64,000 nucleotides of DNA from assembly GCA_051819765.1 (NCBI GenBank), contig JBNJGT010000001.1:1-64000 (forward strand), given 5' to 3'. Each line of letters starts with the position of its first letter. The stretch's first letter is position 1. The translations under genes were made by a program, and so were the position numbers. Under the pieces are notes generated by a model. It was not told the origin of the DNA and did no database searches. It saw nothing but the letters and a program-made list of their open reading frames with translations. Below are positions 1-7,154 of this stretch, in pieces. Source of the DNA: JBNJGT01 sp051819765 (GTDB lineage: Archaea > Nanobdellota > Nanobdellia > Woesearchaeales > JACJVW01).

Positions 1-103
1 AATCCATACAATATCGGTACATCTTTTTTTAATGGTTCCATGGTTCCACATGACGGATTTAAGCTCTAGTAATATTGATGCTGTTGGACCCCACATGCGA
101 TAA

Positions 104-113
104 ATATTTAAAT
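104..113 (+). promoter_or_regulatory. TATA box for the ScpB operon
   Basis: An ATATTTAAAT element lies about 36 bp before the ATG at 145, so transcription should start near 135 and leave a leader of about 10 nt. That short leader carries GTGGGTG, a plausible ribosome binding site. The rest of positions 1-144 holds no gene I can support. Confidence 0.55.
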
Positions 114-144
114 CCAGTGACCCTCCAGGGACGTGGGTGTTTGA

Positions 145-711
145 ATGAACAAGCAATTTGACGGTATAGTATTTCGGACCATCATCGAGATAATGGGAGC
201 GCCTCCCGAACACATTGATAAGTCATTGCGGAATTTCGTAAAATCCTTGAAAGAATGGAAGGGACTTCATATAAGAAAGTCGGACTATTCAGAGCCGCAA
301 CAGCAGGAGAACCTGTATTCCATGTTTGTGGAGCTGGAGATCGAGGCCAAGGATGTGACCGAACTCTTGGGCTTTTGTATCGAGGCCATGCCTTCCACAG
401 TGGATATTGTGGATCCTGAGGAACTTTGTTTTGGCTCACAGGATTTTTCCCAGATCCTCAATGATCTGCAGGCAAAACTGCATGTGGTGGATCGTCGGCT
501 CAAGGAGTTGAATGCCCAGCAGTCACTGCTGGAAAAAAATACGCATGCGCTTGCCACTAACCTGGTATTGGTTTCCCTCAAGGAAGGGCCAAAATCACTT
601 GAACAGTTGTCACGGAATACCGGCATTGCCCAGGAAAAGCTTAAATTATTGCTTGATGGGCTGACGCAGCAAGGGCGTGTCAAGGAGGCTCAGGGAACCT
701 ATTCACTATGA
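145..711 (+). CDS. Conserved hypothetical protein with C-terminal winged-helix-like segment, ScpB operon
   Basis: A 188-residue soluble protein I do not recognise by name. Residues 1-95 look like an alpha/beta domain, residues 105-135 are strongly helical and coiled-coil-like (LQAKLHVVDRRLKELNAQ), and the last 50 residues read like a winged helix (SLEQLSRNTGIAQEKLKLLL). The stop overlaps the ATG of the ScpB-like gene by 4 bp, so the two are translationally coupled and may act together in chromosome organisation. That role is inferred from context only. It does not resemble kleisin ScpA. Confidence 0.8.
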   Translation: MNKQFDGIVFRTIIEIMGAPPEHIDKSLRNFVKSLKEWKGLHIRKSDYSEPQQQENLYSMFVELEIEAKDVTELLGFCIEAMPSTVDIVDPEELCFGSQDFSQILNDLQAKLHVVDRRLKELNAQQSLLEKNTHALATNLVLVSLKEGPKSLEQLSRNTGIAQEKLKLLLDGLTQQGRVKEAQGTYSL

Positions 712-1958
712 CTGCAACAAGCGGACTCAAGGCGCAACTGGAATCAATCCTGTTTGCCGCAGGAAAGGCTGTATCTTTGCAGGACCTGCAAAAGCTTTGC
801 AAGGCAGAGCCGGATAATATCAAGGCTGCGCTTGCTGACTTGGCACAGGATTACACTGAGCATAACAGCTCACTCATGCTTGTGGAAGAGGGAGACAGCT
901 ACAAGCTGACGGTGCGGGAGCAGTATCTGCCTCTCGTGAAAGATGTGGTCTCAGAGACTGAGCTCCCAAAGAGCATCATGGAGACCCTGGCGGTCATCGC
1001 GTTCAAGCATCCCATACTCCAGGCTGAGCTTGTCAAGATCCGCTCCAATAAGGCCTATGATCACCTGAATGAGCTTGAACAGACAGGCTATATCAAGCGT
1101 GAGGCGTATGGCCGTACCAAAAAAATCCACCTCACCCAGAAATTCTTTGATTATTTTGATTTGCCGCCCAATAAGGTCAAGGAGGCGTTTGCGAGTTTTG
1201 ATGCGGTCTCCCGGGAGATTGAGAAACAGGAAGCGGTGCTGGAGGATCAACTCCATAAGCGCCAGGAAAGACGGGCAGAAGAGAAGCGACAGACTGAAGA
1301 GGAACGCAAGCTGGGCCAGCTTGATGTGTATGAGACCGCTCCGGATGAGCCTGAGGAAAAACCGACGGTGTTGCAGGTGTATGACACTACTACCATGCCA
1401 CTGGGGAATGTGGAGGTCATCCGGGGGGATGATTCAGTGAAACAGCCGGAGCTACCCTTAGATTCGGCAAGGCATGAGGTGCTTGCTGCTTCAGAGGATG
1501 AATCAGAAGAAGAGGATGATTACTTTGATGACTCTGAGGGGGAAACCTCTGATGAGGATGCTGCTGATTCCGATGAGGTGTCTGCAGATTCTGAACAAGA
1601 TGAAGAGGTTCCTGAACAGGCTGAGGATGGTCCTGAACCGGATGGGGAGGGTTCGCCTGAGTCCGAGGATCCGGACGCTTCAAAGCAATCTGGGGAACCT
1701 GAGGGATCAGAGGACTCAGCGCAATCACCAGATTCTGATGAGGAACTTTCGCCTGAATTGTCTGATGAGCAGCCAGACTTTTCTTTCTCAAAGACTGATC
1801 CGGATAAGGAAGGGGATGACCTTCTGGAGAAGCGTATCAAGGCAAAGGAAGAAGCCTTGTTGGGGAAAGATCCGGAAGAGAAAAAGACAAAGCGGGATGA
1901 GGCCTTCGATTCAATCTCCCAGGATATTGAGGAACAAAAGGATGTCCTCGGAAAATAG
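708..1958 (+). CDS. scpB: Chromosome segregation protein ScpB-like, with long acidic tail
   Basis: Residues 1-150 match ScpB, the tandem winged-helix partner of SMC-kleisin condensin: an LESILFAAGKAVSLQDL start, then ETLAVIAFKHPI and an EQTGYIKREAYGRTKKIHLT segment typical of the second winged helix. Bacterial ScpB is about 180-200 residues. This protein has 416 because of a roughly 200-residue low-complexity Glu/Asp/Ser tail (about 250-360) followed by a charged helical end. The tail is probably disordered. The gene overlaps both neighbours by a few bases within one operon. No smc or scpA gene is in the window. Confidence 0.85.
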   Translation: MTATSGLKAQLESILFAAGKAVSLQDLQKLCKAEPDNIKAALADLAQDYTEHNSSLMLVEEGDSYKLTVREQYLPLVKDVVSETELPKSIMETLAVIAFKHPILQAELVKIRSNKAYDHLNELEQTGYIKREAYGRTKKIHLTQKFFDYFDLPPNKVKEAFASFDAVSREIEKQEAVLEDQLHKRQERRAEEKRQTEEERKLGQLDVYETAPDEPEEKPTVLQVYDTTTMPLGNVEVIRGDDSVKQPELPLDSARHEVLAASEDESEEEDDYFDDSEGETSDEDAADSDEVSADSEQDEEVPEQAEDGPEPDGEGSPESEDPDASKQSGEPEGSEDSAQSPDSDEELSPELSDEQPDFSFSKTDPDKEGDDLLEKRIKAKEEALLGKDPEEKKTKRDEAFDSISQDIEEQKDVLGK

Positions 1959-2091
1959 GATTGTGATGACTGTCCGGTGCCCTGAGTGCCAAAACACCAT
2001 GAAATACCAGGCCGCGAAACTGAACCGGCGCAAGAGATGTGTGTATTGCGGTAAATCATTTAAAGTCTGTGATAAAACCATTGTAGAATGA
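1942..2091 (+). CDS. Zinc-ribbon miniprotein
   Basis: A 49-residue basic protein with two CxxC pairs (CPEC and CVYC) about 17 residues apart, a classic zinc ribbon. It overlaps the end of the ScpB gene and its stop overlaps the next ATG by 4 bp, so it sits inside the operon. An internal ATG at 1966 (MTVRCPEC) would give 41 residues and is an equally good start. The function is unknown; short archaeal zinc ribbons often bind nucleic acid or ribosomes, but that is inference. Confidence 0.7.
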   Translation: MSSENRIVMTVRCPECQNTMKYQAAKLNRRKRCVYCGKSFKVCDKTIVE

Positions 2092-2936
2092 AGCGGCTCT
2101 TGGGTCTTGTTGTGTTTGCTTATGCTTGTGTCATCATCGGCTTGTTGTGGTATTATCGTGACTCGTTCTTGCATATGAACCTGTTTTTTATCGGAGGGGC
2201 GGTCATGGTGATGGCTGTTGCCCACTTCCTGTTCGTCTTTTCGTGGCGGTACATGCTTTCCTGGTGTGGGGTTTGTCTGTCATACAGCCGCGCGTTTCGC
2301 TACCAGTGTCTTGAGGATGCCTGCATGTTTTTGCCGGCAAAGGCCAATTATCTCACGCTTCCCTTTCTCCTACGCAAGTTCCATAAGTGGTCTTTTTCCC
2401 GGGGAGCTGCATTCAAACTGGTGGTTGTGGCGCTTGAATTGTTGTCAGTCATCACACTCATTCTGTTGCAATGGTTAGTGGTCCTGCTGTTTTTTATGCT
2501 GGTATTAGTGCTCTTCTACTTTGCTGAGCCGGTCTCGAGATTTATCGGTCGCTTTTTCACACTGCCGCAGAAGTCACTTGCCCGGTTTCTGGATTTCCGC
2601 TTCCTTACCACGGGCTATCTGCTGCTGTTCCTTTTCTGGTTCTTTGAGGGAACAAGCCTGTATCTGATCCTGTTGGCATTCCAGTCCGAGCTTTCGTTGC
2701 TCACGGCAGTGGCAGTGCATGGGGTCTCAACTATCGCAGGTGCAGTATCCTTGATCCCGGGGGGAATGGGTGTGCGGGAGGGTACCATCGCCTATGTGCT
2801 GCATCTTAACCAGTTGTCCTTTACCTTAGGGATCCCCATCGCAATCCTGGGGCAGATCATCACAGTGTTCTTGCCGGTGTTTTTCAGCTATGTGTATTCA
2901 AGAATCAGTTCTTTCCCAGTTTCTCAAGCAACCTGA
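2088..2936 (+). CDS. UPF0104 / lysylphosphatidylglycerol-synthase-TM-like membrane protein
   Basis: A 282-residue polytopic protein with about 7-8 hydrophobic segments. The late motif SLIPGGMGVREG is the hallmark of the UPF0104 family, the transmembrane part of lysylphosphatidylglycerol synthase and related flippase-like proteins. Archaeal members are often linked to lipid-carrier or glycan handling. It is the last gene of the ScpB operon and the start of the surface-glycan island, and it faces a second member of the same family (3174-4070, minus strand) across two tiny membrane-protein genes. Substrate unknown. Confidence 0.8.
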   Translation: MKRLLGLVVFAYACVIIGLLWYYRDSFLHMNLFFIGGAVMVMAVAHFLFVFSWRYMLSWCGVCLSYSRAFRYQCLEDACMFLPAKANYLTLPFLLRKFHKWSFSRGAAFKLVVVALELLSVITLILLQWLVVLLFFMLVLVLFYFAEPVSRFIGRFFTLPQKSLARFLDFRFLTTGYLLLFLFWFFEGTSLYLILLAFQSELSLLTAVAVHGVSTIAGAVSLIPGGMGVREGTIAYVLHLNQLSFTLGIPIAILGQIITVFLPVFFSYVYSRISSFPVSQAT

Positions 2937-3033
2937 TCAATTCTTTCCTTGTCTGGTGCAGTTCCCAGGCGCCGATGAAAATGCCCACTGCAATGGGTAC
3001 CTGTGTCAAAATGATTGATGTTGTCGTGTCCAT
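2905..3033 (-). CDS. Small single-pass membrane protein (copy 2 of tandem pair)
   Basis: A 42-residue protein starting MDTTTSIILTQVPIAVG, with one N-terminal hydrophobic segment and a basic amphipathic tail (HQTRKELIRLLEKLGKN). A strong GAGGTGAT site lies 4 nt before the ATG, and that same site contains the stop codon of the upstream small gene, so the two are coupled. Its end overlaps the convergent UPF0104 gene by 32 bp. It resembles its upstream neighbour in start, hydrophobic span and basic tail. Function unknown. Confidence 0.65.
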   Translation of the reverse strand: MDTTTSIILTQVPIAVGIFIGAWELHQTRKELIRLLEKLGKN

Positions 3034-3037
3034 GCTA

Positions 3038-3148
3038 TCACCTCAGTTCCTTGAGCTGTTTTCTGATGCCCCGTATGTAGAAGATTCCCACAAAGGCTAT
3101 GATGATGTAGGCAATGTGGGTCACGATGAGTGCTGTGCTCGTGTCCAT
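3038..3148 (-). CDS. Small single-pass membrane protein (copy 1 of tandem pair)
   Basis: A 36-residue protein, MDTSTALIVTHIAY then a hydrophobic stretch IIIAFVGIFYI and a basic end RGIRKQLKELR. AGGAGC lies 12 nt before the ATG. It follows the UPF0104 gene on the same strand and ends inside the ribosome binding site of the next small gene. The shared MDT(S/T)T start and layout suggest tandem duplication. Possibly an accessory subunit of the flippase-like protein; that is inference from position. Confidence 0.65.
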   Translation of the reverse strand: MDTSTALIVTHIAYIIIAFVGIFYIRGIRKQLKELR

Positions 3149-3173
3149 GGGGTTTGTAAGCTCCTGCAATTTT

Positions 3174-4070
3174 TTAAATATTTGTTTTTGTGTGGTGCAG
3201 GAGACTGATCGCGCCAAATATGGTGGTGAGCCAGAGAGTGAAGAACCGGGTCATCAGGATGAGGGAGATCGCGTTGGACTGGTCCATGAACTGTGAATAG
3301 AACAGGATGGCGCTTCCCTCAACAGCTCCGACACCACCCGGAAGCATTGATATCACCCCGATTATCAGGGATAACAGGTACAGGGAAAACAGGATGAAGA
3401 GTGGTGTCTCGATGCCTAAAGCCTGTCTTACCACAAAAATCACTCCTGCCATGCTCAGGTAACTCAGGGTTGTGGTGAGCAATGCAATAAGGTGGGTTTT
3501 TGGATGCATCAGTTTGCGTGCTGCCTTTATTGCCACAACCAGTTCTTTGAATATCCTGATCCTGGTCTTCTTGTGCAGCCATTTGCCGATATGTATGTAC
3601 AATGGTGCCTGGAGGCTCACAAAAAATACCAGGACGAGGGCAATGGTGATGATGAAGGCAAGTGGACTCAGCTCTATGAGGATGGGGCTTGCAAGCAGTG
3701 CAACCACCAAGAGATTGGTCATGTTTGATATGAAATGGATGGGCAGAGACGTGGCAAGGCGGATGTTCTCTTTTCTGAGCAAGTGGTAGCGCATGAGTTC
3801 CCCGCTTTTTGAGGGGAGGAAACTGAAGGCGAGGCCTGAGAGGAAAATCCGTATGTTAGCAGTGAGCGGGAGTGACACATGGAGATCACGCATGTATGCG
3901 GCCCATCGGAGGAACTCGAAGAAAAGCGCAAGGATAGTGAAGGCAGTGCCCAGGATGAGATCGGTCGCATCCAGTCTTGCAATCTGGGTGACTATTGCAC
4001 TGGTATCTCCCAGGTACAGCACCGCTGCATACATGAGTATGATAAAGATGGTGGATATGACAAGGCGCAT
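3174..4070 (-). CDS. UPF0104 flippase-like membrane protein, second copy
   Basis: A 298-residue polytopic protein (about eight hydrophobic segments) with the family motif SMLPGGVGAVEG near the C-terminus. I chose the ATG at 4070 (MRLVIS), which leaves 8 bp after the preceding gene; an upstream ATG at 4145 would overlap that gene by 67 bp and add 25 non-hydrophobic residues. It is the fourth gene of a minus-strand operon that begins near 9109 (DegT-radical SAM, GT4, GT-radical SAM), so it probably moves a lipid-linked or glycan product of those enzymes. Confidence 0.8.
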   Translation of the reverse strand: MRLVISTIFIILMYAAVLYLGDTSAIVTQIARLDATDLILGTAFTILALFFEFLRWAAYMRDLHVSLPLTANIRIFLSGLAFSFLPSKSGELMRYHLLRKENIRLATSLPIHFISNMTNLLVVALLASPILIELSPLAFIITIALVLVFFVSLQAPLYIHIGKWLHKKTRIRIFKELVVAIKAARKLMHPKTHLIALLTTTLSYLSMAGVIFVVRQALGIETPLFILFSLYLLSLIIGVISMLPGGVGAVEGSAILFYSQFMDQSNAISLILMTRFFTLWLTTIFGAISLLHHTKTNI

Positions 4071-4078
4071 GAGGGTGG

Positions 4079-6037
4079 TTACTTTGGATGGGTTAAAAAA
4101 GTTTTGCGGATGTTTTGGTGTTGATAGGTGGCGCAGTATCGGCACTGTTCATGCCGGGGAAGGTGGGTTGCGTTCCGGTAATTTTGATAACGTTCAGAGT
4201 TCCAGATATCGATTATCGATTCGTGGTTGATATTGCCCATGATGAGGGCATCATCGAGCAGTCCGCAGCAGGGAAGCACCGACCCGTCTGATTTGATATC
4301 AAAGCGCCTGAGCGGCTTGCTGCAGTAGTAGCGTGAGTAGACAAACTCACCAAACCGTTCATCCATGAAGGCCTTGATCTGCTCTGATGCTGGCAGTTCT
4401 GGGAGGAACTTTGGTATCAGGTTGATCTGTACAGTCTGTGCACGCCTGCAGAGCGCAGGGTAAATCTCTTCATGAAATGAGCGCAGCTGTTCTGAGGTCA
4501 GTCTGAGTTTTTCCAGCTGTGGTATGTACATCTTGAGGGGAGCGAGTGTCAGGTGTGTTATGCCGATCTCATCGGCAAGGTCAATGATCCCGTCAATCGT
4601 TTGATAGTTCTTGTTCATGATCACCGTATTGCAGTGGAGTTTCATGAAGGGGTCCTTGGCACGAAGGTACCGGAAGGCCTGCACTGCTTTTTCGAAGGCA
4701 CCTTTCCTGCCTCGTATCCTGTCATGCAGTTCGCTCTCCCCGGCATCAAGGGATATGGATACCTGATCCAGGCCAAGGCGCGCAAAGCGGTCGGCTGTCT
4801 CTTCTGTCAGCAAAAGCCCGTTGGTGCAGACCTCAACAAAAAAACCTTGGGCCTTGGCGTTCTCTATTATCGCATACAGGTCGGGATGGATGAGGGGTTC
4901 GCCTCCGGTTATCCTGATCTTTTTGATGCCCATCTCTCCAAGGTCCTTTGCCAGAGTAGCGAAAGTGTCATAGTCAATCTGTTTTTTGTGGCGGTCAGGG
5001 TCCTGCCAGTGGCCACACATGATGCACCGGTTATTGCAGTCTCGTATGATGCTGATCTTCACCTCGCGGGGTGTCTCTTTGAGCAGGCCGGGGATTGCCA
5101 TGTATCGATGAGTGGGTCTTCTGCTGGTGAGGGGTTGGCTTGCTCTCGTCTTTTGTTCGGCATCGCTCGTACGGGGAATCACCTGTGCAGGGGTTTGGGT
5201 GTACATGAGTGCTGAGAAGGTGTTGTATCCTGCCATGCTTATGGAGCGGTCGGCAGCGTTGAGGTAGGAGAGGAAAGAGGGATTGAAGCGGGTCACCCTG
5301 AAGCGAGGGTCTATCTCTTTTAGTCTTTGGTAGTCCTTGTCAGGCATGAAGGGGCCTGCGGCGATGAGGATTGTGGCGTTCTCTTTTTTCAGTGATTCAA
5401 TTGCTGGTTTCAGGGTCGCATATCCATCCCGTCCACCACCGGCACTCACCACAATGAGCTTATCCGTTATGCCCAGTTGTCTGCGGACCTTGTCTTTTGG
5501 CATGATCTCATTCATGTCATATGGGGGCAGGTAGCCGGTGTGGAACACTTTGTGACGGGGAAGGTCAAGCACGTCTGCAGGATCGCATTCGTCCTCATCA
5601 TTGTGCACGAGAAGCATATCAAAATAGGCAAGCTGCTGGCGCACCCAATCAGGATCCTCATTGCCGGTGAGGGCTCCCCTGAAGGAACTTATGCAGCGGG
5701 TGCCATTCTCCCGCGCAAGATCCAGCAGGGTATGGATCTCTTGCGTGAATCGATTTCGTCCAAAAGGGAAATGCTCGATGATCAGGTTCTTTGGCATCAC
5801 ATGGAGAAACAACCCCTTTATCTCTGGCTTTCTGGCTGCAAGCATTTCAGGTATATCTTTCGTCTCGTCTGTGATGCAGTCCAGTTGTATGAGATCGATA
5901 TCCGGGGGGATGCGGAGTTTCGGCATGGGCCCTCCATAGGCGATGGTCGTGTTGCCCATGATACGGGCAAGCGAGAGCATGCGCATGAGATGCCCGATTC
6001 CATAGGTACTTTGGACATAAATCAGTGTCTTATCCAT
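4079..6037 (-). CDS. Fusion: truncated GT28-like glycosyltransferase plus radical SAM/SPASM enzyme
   Basis: A 652-residue two-part protein. Residues 1-300 resemble MurG/GT28-type GT-B transferases: a Gly/His loop near the N-terminus (STYGIGHLMRM), a sugar-nucleotide-site-like VVSAGGGRDG at about 196-205, and AGYNTFSALMYTQTPAQVIPR at 269-289. The usual final helices are missing, and the sequence passes directly into a radical SAM domain with CNNRCIMC (334-341, CxxxCxxC for the 4Fe-4S cluster) and ITGGEPL. Cysteines near the C-terminus (CCGLLDD and CRYC) look like SPASM. It overlaps the GT4 gene upstream by 8 bp. The reaction is unknown; modification of a sugar or lipid-linked sugar is likely. 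Confidence 0.8.
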   Translation of the reverse strand: MDKTLIYVQSTYGIGHLMRMLSLARIMGNTTIAYGGPMPKLRIPPDIDLIQLDCITDETKDIPEMLAARKPEIKGLFLHVMPKNLIIEHFPFGRNRFTQEIHTLLDLARENGTRCISSFRGALTGNEDPDWVRQQLAYFDMLLVHNDEDECDPADVLDLPRHKVFHTGYLPPYDMNEIMPKDKVRRQLGITDKLIVVSAGGGRDGYATLKPAIESLKKENATILIAAGPFMPDKDYQRLKEIDPRFRVTRFNPSFLSYLNAADRSISMAGYNTFSALMYTQTPAQVIPRTSDAEQKTRASQPLTSRRPTHRYMAIPGLLKETPREVKISIIRDCNNRCIMCGHWQDPDRHKKQIDYDTFATLAKDLGEMGIKKIRITGGEPLIHPDLYAIIENAKAQGFFVEVCTNGLLLTEETADRFARLGLDQVSISLDAGESELHDRIRGRKGAFEKAVQAFRYLRAKDPFMKLHCNTVIMNKNYQTIDGIIDLADEIGITHLTLAPLKMYIPQLEKLRLTSEQLRSFHEEIYPALCRRAQTVQINLIPKFLPELPASEQIKAFMDERFGEFVYSRYYCSKPLRRFDIKSDGSVLPCCGLLDDALIMGNINHESIIDIWNSERYQNYRNATHLPRHEQCRYCATYQHQNIRKTFLTHPK

Positions 6038-7154
6038 TGTAAACCTTCAGCCATTCCTTTTTTTCTGACTCTGGGATGTGATTGGTCTTTATTGTGTGTT
6101 TTGCTTTGGTTGCGAGCCGATTTCTGAGTGTGGGATTGTCAAGCAGCTCCTTTACCTTGTGATAGATCTCTTCGGGGCTTTTTGGTTCGATGAGGATGCC
6201 GTTCTTGGAGTCTAGTATCTGGGGCATTGCGCCAACACGGGTTGCTATGATTGGGCGAGCGCAGTACATGGTCTCAAGGAGCGCGTTTGGGCAACCCTCT
6301 GAGATCGCGGGGAATACGGCGATGTCCAGATTCTTTATGTGGTTCAATATCAGGCTCTTCTCGACCCTGCCGGTGACAATGATTCGGTCCTCAAGTTGGA
6401 ATTCCCGTATCATATCGTGATATGTCTTCTCCTCTTCAGGCCTGAAAAAACCGACAATCATGAGTTTCACGTCATATTCTTTGTTCAACCAGCTGAAGGC
6501 TTTGAGAAGGTAGGTGAAGCCTTTCTTGCGGCGAATTTCGCCCACTGTGCCTATGATTATCTCATCATGCGCTGTGTGGATCCCTTCTTTGTAGTAGAAC
6601 TCTTTGGGGTTCAGGGAATTCAATATGGTGACCGGTCGTTTCATGTCTGCGATCAGGGCTGCCCGCTCAAGGAGTTCTGCTGCCACGGATGTGACCACGT
6701 CAGCGTTTTCCAGGGTCCACTTTATGATCGGGAAGAACACGGAACTAAACATATCTTTTGCGATGTCATCCCCCCTGATGCTTACCACCGAGCGCTTTGA
6801 GAATTGTTTTCCAAGCAGTGCTGCCAGGTACCCTGCAGGTTGCAGGCGGAAGCCATGGAACACATCGAATTCGTAGGGTAGTCGGGAAATGTAGTCGAAC
6901 ATGTTCTGCAGTTCATGGGGTGGGACATTCACCAGGAGCCCTGATGAGGGTCCTAAGCGGTGCACTGTAAGAGTGCCGGTCTCTTCGATCCTAACAGTCT
7001 CTTCATTGTTGTAGAATATATTGGGTTTACCAGGGTTTGTTGTTATGACGTGTACCTCGTGGTCTGCTGCAAGGCTTTCTGCGATGCGTCTGCAGGCAAG
7101 ACCGATCCCTCCTTTCAGCGGCGGGTACTCAAATGTCAGGATACAGATTCTCAT
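6030..7154 (-). CDS. Glycosyltransferase family 4
   Basis: A 374-residue GT-B enzyme. The N-terminal glycine-rich loop reads YPPLKGGIGLACRRIAESLA, and the C-terminal nucleotide-sugar site contains EGCPNALLETMYCARPIIATRVG, the GT4 E-x7-E type signature. The start at 7154 (MRICIL) is preferred because its ATG overlaps the stop of the upstream gene in an ATGA arrangement; an in-frame start at 7175 would add seven charged residues. It probably transfers a nucleotide-activated sugar to the growing surface glycan. Confidence 0.88.
   Translation of the reverse strand: MRICILTFEYPPLKGGIGLACRRIAESLAADHEVHVITTNPGKPNIFYNNEETVRIEETGTLTVHRLGPSSGLLVNVPPHELQNMFDYISRLPYEFDVFHGFRLQPAGYLAALLGKQFSKRSVVSIRGDDIAKDMFSSVFFPIIKWTLENADVVTSVAAELLERAALIADMKRPVTILNSLNPKEFYYKEGIHTAHDEIIIGTVGEIRRKKGFTYLLKAFSWLNKEYDVKLMIVGFFRPEEEKTYHDMIREFQLEDRIIVTGRVEKSLILNHIKNLDIAVFPAISEGCPNALLETMYCARPIIATRVGAMPQILDSKNGILIEPKSPEEIYHKVKELLDNPTLRNRLATKAKHTIKTNHIPESEKKEWLKVYNG

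Noticed and set aside
1520..2059. 179-residue minus-strand Ser-rich open frame
   Set aside because: It is the mirror of the low-complexity acidic tail of the ScpB-like gene; its Ser/Gly composition is a by-product of Asp/Glu/Ser codons.
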